Shown here piece by piece: positions 1-5,038 of a DNA stretch of 5,038 bases. This DNA is from Bacillota bacterium. GTDB lineage: Bacteria > Bacillota > Clostridia > Tissierellales > Peptoniphilaceae. The position numbers were made by a program, and so were the translations under genes. The notes beneath the pieces were generated by a model. It did no database searches, was not told the origin of the DNA, and saw only the letters and a list, made by a program, of their open reading frames with translations. The stretch spans positions 1-5,038 of the forward strand of contig JAEZYW010000047.1 of NCBI GenBank assembly GCA_023418835.1, read 5' to 3'. Within the stretch, counting starts at the first letter, position 1, and each line of letters opens with the position of its first letter.

Positions 1-481
1 GTAAATTTACAATAAAATTGTTAAAATAAAGGGCAATCCAGTTCAACATAATTGTCGAAATAACTTCGTGGATTCCAAATTTGCTTTTTAAAACGCCAGC
101 TACTGAACCCCAAATTCCCCCTACTAAAAAGGCAAGTCCAAGTATTACAATTGGATGAACCACAGAAGGAAGGGGAAGATAGTAGCCTGCTAAAGCTCCA
201 GTTAAAGCTCCCAAAACAAATTGCCCTTCTATTCCTATATTGAATAATCCCGCTTGGGATGTAAAAGAAAAGGCAAGTCCTGTAAATATTAATGGTACAG
301 CATTTACGACGACTTGGGACATATTTTTAGGTTTGGTTATAATCTCTTTTACCATTATTCCATAAGATTCAATGGGATTAAAACCTGCCATAATAAATAC
401 AAACGCCCCTACGATAACCCCTAAAAGTATTGCTAATACAATGGCAACAATAGGTTTTCTTAAAATGTTATTTAGCTTCAT
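1..481 (-). CDS. Nucleoside ABC importer permease, N-terminal part (3' end beyond the window)
   Basis: First 160 codons of an inner-membrane permease of the BPD_transp_2 family (NupP/RnsC type), open to the left edge; full members run to about 350 residues. The ATG at 481 lies inside the end of the ATPase gene, with AGGGGGT 7 nt upstream. Hydrophobic segments appear near 11-33, 56-79, 87-103, 110-131 and from 141 onward. The motif LFNIGIEGQF (79-88) and the stretch FGIHEVISTIMLNWIA (135-150) are characteristic of nucleoside-type permeases, where NIGIEGQ and the NTIMLN-like segment are conserved. It should form half of the transmembrane channel; such systems usually have a second, related permease directly after this one, which would lie outside the window. 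The 14 bp overlap with the ATPase gene suggests coupled translation and 1:1 assembly. Confidence 0.93.
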   Translation of the reverse strand, partial: MKLNNILRKPIVAIVLAILLGVIVGAFVFIMAGFNPIESYGIMVKEIITKPKNMSQVVVNAVPLIFTGLAFSFTSQAGLFNIGIEGQFVLGALTGALAGYYLPLPSVVHPIVILGLAFLVGGIWGSVAGVLKSKFGIHEVISTIMLNWIALYFNNFIVNL

Positions 482-2009
482 CTAAAGTACCCCCTGCCAT
501 TAATAATCCTATTTCTTGATCCGTTGTTTCGTTAGGATCTAACTCTGCAACGTTTTGTCCGTCATACATTACTATTATTCTATCTGCTAAGGCAAAAACC
601 TCCTCTAGTTCTAGGGAAACTAAAAGTATAGCTTTACCTTGATCTCTCTGAGTTAAAAGGGCTTCATAGACCGAATGAATTGCTCCAACGTCCAAACCTC
701 TTGTGGGTTGGCACGCAATTAAAATATCAGGGTTTTGGTCGATTTCTCTGGCAATTATTACTTTTTGTTGATTACCGCCAGAAAGATTTCTCGCTTTTAT
801 TTTAGTAGAATTTTTAGGCCTTATATCAAATTCTTCTATTTTTTCGTCAGAATACTCAAATATCTTTTGCCATTTAAGTATTCCATCTTTTGAAAATCTG
901 TCTTGATTGTAAGACTCTAAAATAAAATTCTCAGCTACTGTAAAGTCTAGGACTAAGCCTCTTTTATGTCTATCTTCGTGGATTGTAGCAATACCAGCTT
1001 CTCTAACATTATAGGGACTTTGGTTTACAATATTTTTACCATTTATTAAAACCTCTCCCTTTTCAGATTTTACAAGTCCGGTAATTGCTTCAATTAATTC
1101 TGACTGTCCGTTACCACTTATCCCTGCAATTGCAACAATTTCTCCCTTTCTAACGTTAAATGAAAAATCTTTTACTACATAAACACCCCTAGGGTCTTTT
1201 ACAGTCAATCCTTTTACGTTTAATACTTCCTCTTCGACTTTGGCAGGTGCCTTATTTACATCTAAGTCTATATCATATCCTACCATCATGCTAGCTAACT
1301 GATTTTCAGAAACATTAGAAACTTTTACTGTTCCAACTTCTTTTCCTTGGCGAAGTACAGTACAGTATTCGGCTATAGCTTTAATTTCTTTAAGTTTGTG
1401 GGTGATGATTATTATTGTCTTCCCATCATCAACTAGGGAACGTAAAGTTACAAAAAAGTCATCTATCTCTTGAGGGGTCAAAACCGCTGTGGGCTCGTCT
1501 AGAATTAATATGTCAACTCCCCTATAAAGAGATTTTAGTATTTCTACTCTTTGTTGAGTAGCAACTGGAACATCTTGGATATAATCTCTAGGATTTACCT
1601 CCAAACCAAATTTTTTGCCTAAGTCGGTAATTATTTTATCCGTCTTTTTAAAAGCAAGTTTTTGTGGTCCATCGGTAATCTCATTTCCCAATACAATATT
1701 TTCTCCTACAGTAAAGTTTTCCACCAACATAAAATGCTGATGCACCATTCCTATTCCGTTATTAAGTGCATCTTTTGGATTTCTTATTTGTGTAGGCTTT
1801 CCATTTATTTTTATTTCTCCTGCATCTTGGTCATATAAACCGTAGAGAATTTTCATAAGAGTCGATTTACCAGCTCCATTTTCTCCCAAAAGTGCGTGAA
1901 CTGTTCCTTTTTTGACTTTTAGGTTAACGTTATCCAGAGCTGTAACTCTTGGGAAAATTTTTGTAATTCCCAACATCTCTACTGCATAATCATTTGAAGA
2001 ATTTTTCAT
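468..2009 (-). CDS. Nucleoside ABC importer ATP-binding protein, two fused NBDs (NupO/RnsA/RbsA type)
   Basis: Cytoplasmic ATPase of 513 residues with two fused nucleotide-binding domains, the layout of carbohydrate and nucleoside importers that work with BMP-type binding proteins. NBD1 (about 9-245): Walker A G42-ENGAGKS-T50, Q-loop Q91, a signature reading PVATQQ (148-153), Walker B ILILDEPT (167-174), H204. NBD2 (about 262-505): relaxed Walker A GISGNGQSE (296-304), canonical signature LSGGNQQK (409-416), then CQPTRGLD (433-440), where Gln stands in place of the catalytic Glu, and SLELEE with Ser465 in place of the H-loop His. The degenerate second site is typical of this family, so one active and one structural site are expected. 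Starts at ATG 2009, with AGAGGA a few bases upstream. It lies 71 bp after the lipoprotein and overlaps the permease by 14 bp. Substrate class comes from the neighbours; sugar import (RbsA) is the alternative but fits the binding protein less well. Confidence 0.94.
   Translation of the reverse strand: MKNSSNDYAVEMLGITKIFPRVTALDNVNLKVKKGTVHALLGENGAGKSTLMKILYGLYDQDAGEIKINGKPTQIRNPKDALNNGIGMVHQHFMLVENFTVGENIVLGNEITDGPQKLAFKKTDKIITDLGKKFGLEVNPRDYIQDVPVATQQRVEILKSLYRGVDILILDEPTAVLTPQEIDDFFVTLRSLVDDGKTIIIITHKLKEIKAIAEYCTVLRQGKEVGTVKVSNVSENQLASMMVGYDIDLDVNKAPAKVEEEVLNVKGLTVKDPRGVYVVKDFSFNVRKGEIVAIAGISGNGQSELIEAITGLVKSEKGEVLINGKNIVNQSPYNVREAGIATIHEDRHKRGLVLDFTVAENFILESYNQDRFSKDGILKWQKIFEYSDEKIEEFDIRPKNSTKIKARNLSGGNQQKVIIAREIDQNPDILIACQPTRGLDVGAIHSVYEALLTQRDQGKAILLVSLELEEVFALADRIIVMYDGQNVAELDPNETTDQEIGLLMAGGTLDEAK
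489..495 (-). promoter_or_regulatory. Ribosome binding site of the permease gene, inside the ATPase coding region
   Basis: AGGGGGT lies 7 nt before the ATG at 481 and is encoded within the last codons of the ATPase (the GGT of MAGGTLDEAK). It fixes the permease start and the 14 bp overlap between the two genes. Confidence 0.75.
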
Positions 2010-2012
2010 AAA

Positions 2013-2018
2013 TCCTCT
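2013..2018 (-). promoter_or_regulatory. Ribosome binding site of the ABC ATPase gene
   Basis: AGAGGA, then TTT, then ATG at 2009. The spacing is short but workable; a second purine-rich stretch, AAAGGAAAAG, lies just upstream. Confidence 0.65.
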
Positions 2019-2034
2019 TTTCCTTTAAACTAAC

Positions 2035-2071
2035 AGAGATTGCGGATTGCACTGAGCGATCCGCAATCTCT
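2035..2071 (-). promoter_or_regulatory. 13-bp perfect inverted repeat after the binding-protein gene (mRNA stem-loop)
   Basis: The arms AGAGATTGCGGAT (2035-2047) and ATCCGCAATCTCT (2059-2071) are exact reverse complements around an 11-nt loop; two further G-C pairs can form inside the loop after one mismatch. The stem starts 9 nt after the lipoprotein stop codon. In the direction of transcription it is followed by GTTAGTTTAAAGG, not a clean run of T. Read as an mRNA element that protects the upstream message from 3' exonucleases or partly terminates transcription, so that binding protein is made in excess over transporter subunits. The structure is seen directly; the role is inferred. Confidence 0.7.
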
Positions 2072-2080
2072 CTAAATCAA

Positions 2081-3256
2081 TTACTTACCAAAATTTTGAT
2101 ACTCTTCTGCTGTCTTTGGTACTACTATTTCTCCTGCTATGATTTTAGATTCAACTTCTGCAGTTTTTGTTAAGATTTCTGCAGGTACGTGTTTGTCAGA
2201 TGTTGGAGCAATTCCTACTCCACCTTCAACTAATCCAAAATGAACAGTCTTTCCACCTAAGTCTTCTCCTCTTAATATAGCTGCTGAAACACTTTCAGTT
2301 GCTACGTTTACATTTTTAAGAGCTGAAGTCAATACGTTATCTGGAGCTAAATAGTTTTGGTCAAGATCCACACCAATTGCCCATTTGCCCATTTCTTTAG
2401 CCGCTTCGATAACACCAAGTCCTGCACCACCTGCTGCATGGAACACTATATCGCAACCGTCTGTAAACATCTTATTTGCAGTTGCTTTACCTAAAGCTGA
2501 GTCTCCAAAAGACTCTATAACTACGTAATCTTTTTGAATTTCTTTACCTTGTTCTTTCGCACCGTAATCTACTCCTGCGAAATATCCGTTAGTAAATCCG
2601 TTCATTGTTGGAGATTCCATTCCTAAAACTAAACCTACTCTGTCAGTTTCAGTCATGTAAGATGCAATGTATCCAACTAAGAATGAAGATTGTTCAGCTG
2701 CAAATGTAACTCCTGTAACATTTGGAAGGTATCCGTCATCCCAAAAATCGTCAACTAGTGCAAATTTTTGTTCAGGATAATCTAAAGCTGCTTCTTCTAC
2801 AGCGCCTTTCATCATAAATCCTATTCCCCAAATCAAGTCGTTTCCTTCTGTGATTTTAGTATCTAGGTTAGGCTCGTAATCTGCTTCCTTTTGAGATTCT
2901 ATAAAGGTAACTTTTGCTCCTCTTTTTTCTAAATCTTCTAATCCGTTCCAAGAACTTTGGTTAAAAGATTCGTCGTTGATTCCACCAACGTCTGTGATCA
3001 TTGCAACATTTCCTTCTACTGCTTCAAAATCATCAGTAATTGCAATTGGAACAGTTGCTGGTTCTTCTTCACCTTCAGCTGGCTCTTCGCCTTCTGCAGG
3101 TTCTTCAGTTTCAGCTGGAGCTTCTGTCTCAGCTGGCGCCTCAGCAGTTTCTGTTGTTTCAGCTGGTTTTTCTGCATTATTTCCACACGCTACTAACACA
3201 ACTGATAACATAGCTATTACTAACATTAAAGCTAGAATCTTACTAATTTTCTTCAT
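2081..3256 (-). CDS. BMP/PnrA-family nucleoside-binding lipoprotein of ABC importer
   Basis: Extracellular substrate-binding lipoprotein (391 residues) of the BMP family (PnrA, TmpC, NupN, RnsB), expected to capture purine or pyrimidine nucleosides for the downstream transporter. Start chosen at ATG 3256, with GGAGGA 4 nt upstream; a longer reading from 3319 would overlap cdd and put the signal peptide inside the protein. Residues 1-23 form a signal peptide (KK, then a hydrophobic stretch) ending in the lipobox LVA-C24, whose cysteine would be lipidated. Residues 28-67 are an acidic Pro/Ala/Glu/Thr linker with four six-residue repeats. The binding domain (about 82-391) opens with T88-D-V-G-G-I-N-D95-E-S-F98-N-Q, the family signature, and also has HAAGGAG (273-279), GVDLDQN (295-301) and K314, which lie where PnrA-type proteins contact ribose and base. 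Exact ligand specificity cannot be read from sequence. A stem-loop follows its stop. Confidence 0.94.
   Translation of the reverse strand: MKKISKILALMLVIAMLSVVLVACGNNAEKPAETTETAEAPAETEAPAETEEPAEGEEPAEGEEEPATVPIAITDDFEAVEGNVAMITDVGGINDESFNQSSWNGLEDLEKRGAKVTFIESQKEADYEPNLDTKITEGNDLIWGIGFMMKGAVEEAALDYPEQKFALVDDFWDDGYLPNVTGVTFAAEQSSFLVGYIASYMTETDRVGLVLGMESPTMNGFTNGYFAGVDYGAKEQGKEIQKDYVVIESFGDSALGKATANKMFTDGCDIVFHAAGGAGLGVIEAAKEMGKWAIGVDLDQNYLAPDNVLTSALKNVNVATESVSAAILRGEDLGGKTVHFGLVEGGVGIAPTSDKHVPAEILTKTAEVESKIIAGEIVVPKTAEEYQNFGK
3065..3136 (-). repeat. Four 18-bp imperfect tandem repeats coding for the lipoprotein linker
   Basis: Four in-frame 18-bp units encode PAETEA, PAETEE, PAEGEE and PAEGEE (lipoprotein residues 41-64), preceded by a looser PAETTETAEA copy. 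Units differ mostly at third codon positions plus the Thr-to-Gly change. The result is an acidic, probably unstructured tether between the lipid anchor and the binding domain. Copy number could vary between strains by slippage. Confidence 0.85.
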
Positions 3257-3260
3257 ATAA

Positions 3261-3266
3261 TCCTCC
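3261..3266 (-). promoter_or_regulatory. Ribosome binding site deciding the lipoprotein start
   Basis: GGAGGA followed by TTAT and ATG at 3256. It supports the start MKKISK, which gives a normal signal peptide, over the upstream in-frame starts at 3319 and inside the binding site itself. Confidence 0.85.
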
Positions 3267-3274
3267 ATTTTTCT

Positions 3275-3304
3275 TTTATAATTACTAAATCTCTTCCATG
3301 TTAA
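3275..3304 (-). promoter_or_regulatory. Candidate sigma-A promoter for the binding-protein/transporter genes
   Basis: On the minus strand TTAACA (3304-3299) and TATAAA (3280-3275) each match five of six consensus -35 and -10 bases and are 18 bp apart. Transcription would begin near 3268, leaving a leader of about 12 nt that includes the ribosome binding site at 3261-3266. The -35 lies in the last codons of cdd. Such matches arise by chance in AT-rich DNA, so this is tentative; if real it would raise lipoprotein expression independently of the upstream genes. Confidence 0.35.
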
Positions 3305-3725
3305 GGTCTTTAGGACCAAAGGATTCAGGCAGCAATTCTTTTAGAAGAAACTTTTTATAGTCATCTTCAGTTTTACCAACTAGAACAACCATGTCCTCGT
3401 CTGAAAATTCATTTAGAAATTGTCTGCATATTCCACACGGAAAAGCGTATTGTAATTCATCTCCAATTGCACCTTTAGGGGATCCAAAAATTGCTACTGC
3501 TTTGAAGTTTTTATTTCCTTCTGAAACAGCTTTTACAGCAGCGGATCTTTCAGCGCATATTCCCGCCCCATAGGAGGCGTTTTCCACATTTGCACCTGTA
3601 AAGACGGTGCCATCTTCACAAAGAATAGCAGCGCCCACTCTAAAATTAGAATAGGGAGAGTAACTATTTTTGCTGGCTTCTATGGCAGCCTTTACTAATT
3701 CTCTTTCTTTTGAAATATCTAGCAC
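3285..3725 (-). CDS. cdd: Cytidine deaminase
   Basis: A 146-residue cytoplasmic zinc enzyme that deaminates cytidine and deoxycytidine to uridine and deoxyuridine in pyrimidine salvage. Visible residues: substrate-binding N46-V-E48-N; C57-A-E59, where C57 should bind zinc and E59 is the proton shuttle; and P96-C97-G-I-C100, giving the other two zinc cysteines. This CAE...PCxxC set is the tetrameric, all-cysteine form found in Bacillus subtilis and human enzymes, and the length fits. The SPYSNFRVGAA motif (23-33) is typical. It starts with GTG at 3725, chosen because a strong AAGGGAGGT lies 5 nt upstream. It follows the activase by 16 bp and precedes the nucleoside-binding lipoprotein by 28 bp. 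A cdd directly before a BMP-type nucleoside ABC importer is a known arrangement, so it probably processes the imported substrate. No missing residue or frameshift is seen. Confidence 0.97.
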   Translation of the reverse strand: MLDISKERELVKAAIEASKNSYSPYSNFRVGAAILCEDGTVFTGANVENASYGAGICAERSAAVKAVSEGNKNFKAVAIFGSPKGAIGDELQYAFPCGICRQFLNEFSDEDMVVLVGKTEDDYKKFLLKELLPESFGPKDLNMEEI

Positions 3726-3730
3726 AATCG

Positions 3731-3739
3731 ACCTCCCTT
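3731..3739 (-). promoter_or_regulatory. Ribosome binding site of cdd (GTG start)
   Basis: AAGGGAGGT lies 5 nt before the GTG at 3725, in the 16 bp gap after the activase stop. This strong site justifies the non-ATG start and suggests cdd is translated independently of the upstream genes. Confidence 0.85.
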
Positions 3740-3741
3740 TA

Positions 3742-4596
3742 TTATTTTACGACAACATTATTATACCCAAGACTAGCTGCAAACTCTCTATATTTTTCCA
3801 TTTGTTCCATTGATGTACTAGGAACATCTTTCATTGCAAGCTTCCCGCTGTGATTTCTGTAAGATATTAGCTTTAAAGTAATGTCCCTATAATCTTTCGG
3901 GATACACTCTTTTAAAGATATTAGAGAATTTTCTACATCAACCCAGTCTTTTTCGCAAACTAGGCGAATTTCAAATAATTTCTTTCTATCTAATAGATAC
4001 CTTATATTCTCACAGATAGAAACGTCTCTATCTCGCCCCGTTAAGTTTTTAAAAACTAGGTCATCCCAAGCCTTTATATCTAACATGACGCCGTCTGCAT
4101 TATCTAACATTTCTGGATACTTAGAAAAATCAATCTTACCATTAGCATCCATTAAAGTATATTTTCCTTTTTCTTTTGCTAGGGAAAATAACTTGGAAAT
4201 AAAGTTTGGATACAAAGTGCATTCTCCCCCAGAAACAGTTATTCCCCTGATAAAGGGAATATTGGGCTTAATTTCTTCCATTAAACTTTCTGGGGAATAT
4301 AATTTTACTTTTGGGGAGGATAGGTGGGGGCAAACATTTATACAGTTGTCGCATCCAATACAAATATCCTCGTTCCATTTGACTTTTCCCCCTTCAATAG
4401 TTAAAGCTTCTACAGGACATTCTGGAACGCATATTCCGCAATTTATGCATAGATTTATGGTTTCAGGATTGTGACAATAAGCACATCTTAAATTACATCC
4501 TTGAACAAATATTGCAGTTCTGGCACCTGGACCATCAACTGTAGAAATGGGGATGATTCGATTTATATAAATTATTTCTGAATTTGAAACTTCCAT
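3742..4596 (-). CDS. yjjW: YjjW-type glycyl radical enzyme activase (radical SAM, two extra 4Fe-4S clusters)
   Basis: A 284-residue radical-SAM protein that should cleave S-adenosylmethionine reductively and abstract hydrogen from the radical glycine of the YjjI-type enzyme encoded just upstream. Seen directly: a DGPG motif (21-24) typical of activases; the radical-SAM CxxxCxxC at C34, C38, C41 with YCHNP after it; a ferredoxin-like insert with two complete four-cysteine sets, C50/C53/C56/C60 and C79/C82/C85/C89, each expected to hold a 4Fe-4S cluster; and the SAM-binding SGGE motif (122-125). The insert separates it from PflA and NrdG, which lack it, and places it with activases of the YjjW, BssD and HpdA kind. 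Pairing with YjjI makes YjjW the best name, and length fits that family. The ATG at 4596 is the only sensible start, but it has no clear Shine-Dalgarno and probably relies on ribosomes finishing yjjI. The stop is 16 bp before cdd. Confidence 0.92.
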   Translation of the reverse strand: MEVSNSEIIYINRIIPISTVDGPGARTAIFVQGCNLRCAYCHNPETINLCINCGICVPECPVEALTIEGGKVKWNEDICIGCDNCINVCPHLSSPKVKLYSPESLMEEIKPNIPFIRGITVSGGECTLYPNFISKLFSLAKEKGKYTLMDANGKIDFSKYPEMLDNADGVMLDIKAWDDLVFKNLTGRDRDVSICENIRYLLDRKKLFEIRLVCEKDWVDVENSLISLKECIPKDYRDITLKLISYRNHSGKLAMKDVPSTSMEQMEKYREFAASLGYNNVVVK

Positions 4597-4602
4597 AGGT
4601 TA

Positions 4603-5038
4603 TTAATCTGCCATTCTCACTTTTCTTTCTTTCAAGTGGTTAACATCATAATTAGGCGCTCCCAATTGGGTAGTATTTTGTAAAACTACTTCTTCATTTC
4701 TATATTTTTCCATTTCACTTCTCTTCACAAGATATCCTGTAATTCTCACTAAGTCTGTGTCAGCAGAATAAAAGCTCATGTAGTGAACTCCAACATCAAA
4801 GGCGCCCTTTACTACATCTAAAAGAGCATCTTTATTTTGATCCACATGGGAAGCAATTGGGAAAATATCTCCTACACCTGCTGGAAAATACTTGTGATAT
4901 CTAGCAGAATGCCTCAAATGGGTGATAAAACTTTCTGGCTCGTCACCAACTGGAATCCTAACCCCAGAAGTTACTCCGATGTCGCTATCTAAACCAACTT
5001 GAGCGTGAAGTAAGAATTTTCCGTCAGTTATTTTTGAA
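4603..5038 (-). CDS. yjjI: YjjI-type glycyl radical enzyme, C-terminal part (5' end beyond the window)
   Basis: C-terminal 144 codons of a glycyl radical enzyme of the YjjI (DUF3029) family; the frame stays open to the right edge (first whole codon at 5037), so the start lies outside. The key motif is VRITGY, whose glycine (codon 4737-4735) matches the radical glycine of the RVxGY motif in pyruvate formate-lyase relatives. It lies 43 residues before the C-terminus, further in than the roughly 25 of PFL. The active-site cysteine loop is not in the window. Class III ribonucleotide reductase is unlikely because its motif normally carries a cysteine before the GY. Identity rests on the motif, the conserved tail and the adjacent YjjW-like activase. 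Enzymes of this class are cytoplasmic, radical-based and destroyed by oxygen, so anaerobic use is expected. The YjjI reaction is, to my knowledge, not firmly established. The gene ends with two in-frame TAA codons, 6 bp before the activase gene. Confidence 0.87.
   Translation of the reverse strand, partial: SKITDGKFLLHAQVGLDSDIGVTSGVRIPVGDEPESFITHLRHSARYHKYFPAGVGDIFPIASHVDQNKDALLDVVKGAFDVGVHYMSFYSADTDLVRITGYLVKRSEMEKYRNEEVVLQNTTQLGAPNYDVNHLKERKVRMAD

Noticed and set aside
468..1230. Degenerate second ATPase domain as a sign of a decaying gene
   Set aside because: The Gln for Glu change and the Ser for His change are usual in nucleoside and sugar ATPases of this family; the reading frame is intact.
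2030..2071. Stem-loop as a strong intrinsic terminator ending the operon
   Set aside because: The downstream tract GTTAGTTTAAAGG is a poor U-run, and the ATPase gene of the same transporter follows with its own ribosome binding site, so complete termination makes little sense.
2957..3260. Plus-strand open frames opposite the lipoprotein N-terminus
   Set aside because: They are antisense to the signal peptide and the acidic repeat linker; the Ser/Ala- or Cys/Phe-rich translations are mirror images of low-complexity coding DNA, with no domain.
3257..3319. Longer N-terminus for the lipoprotein, starting at 3319
   Set aside because: It would overlap cdd by 35 bp and bury the signal peptide; the strong GGAGGA is placed for the ATG at 3256.
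3391..3573. Plus-strand open frame opposite cdd
   Set aside because: It lies fully antisense to the conserved cytidine deaminase core and resembles no known protein.
4085..4474. Plus-strand 129-codon open frame opposite yjjW
   Set aside because: It lies within the antisense of the radical-SAM gene, whose cysteine motifs are intact; no recognisable domain or ribosome binding site was seen.
4915..4917. TTG at 4917 as a start of the glycyl radical enzyme gene
   Set aside because: The frame is open and coding-like upstream to the window edge (for example GKFLLHAQVGLDSDIGVTSG), so this is an internal leucine codon.

Overview
The window is AT-rich DNA packed with genes that all read on the minus strand, so transcription runs from the right edge to the left. 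Low GC, strong AGGAGG-type ribosome binding sites, a lipoprotein signal and an oxygen-sensitive glycyl radical enzyme point to an anaerobic low-GC Firmicute, perhaps Tissierellia/Peptoniphilaceae or Clostridia. The lineage is an inference from style; there is no rRNA or marker gene here to prove it.

In transcription order: (1) the C-terminal part of a YjjI-type glycyl radical enzyme, cut by the right edge (4603-5038); (2) its radical-SAM activating enzyme, YjjW type (3742-4596); (3) cytidine deaminase, cdd (3285-3725); (4) a BMP/PnrA-family nucleoside-binding lipoprotein (2081-3256); (5) a two-domain ABC ATPase of the NupO/RbsA type (468-2009); (6) the N-terminal 160 residues of an ABC permease of the NupP type, cut by the left edge (1-481). 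Gaps between genes are 6, 16, 28 and 71 bp, then a 14 bp overlap, which suggests one operon. There is no gene-free stretch over 300 bases. A second permease would be expected just beyond the left edge.

How they fit: the lipoprotein captures a nucleoside outside the cell, the ATPase and permeases import it, and cytidine deaminase converts (deoxy)cytidine to (deoxy)uridine. The order cdd, binding protein, ATPase, permease is the known arrangement of nucleoside importers such as Streptococcus mutans RnsBACD. The unusual part is that the YjjI/YjjW radical pair heads the same transcription unit. In E. coli yjjI-yjjW lie beside deoCABD, the deoxyribonucleoside catabolism genes, so a link between this poorly understood radical enzyme and nucleosides appears in two distant lineages.

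Regulatory structure: a perfect 13-bp inverted repeat lies directly after the lipoprotein stop codon and lacks a good U-tract, so it is better read as an mRNA stabiliser or attenuator than as a full terminator. A plausible sigma-A promoter sits at the cdd/lipoprotein junction. yjjW has no recognisable Shine-Dalgarno and starts just after a double stop codon of yjjI in the same frame, suggesting coupled, low-level translation of the activase.
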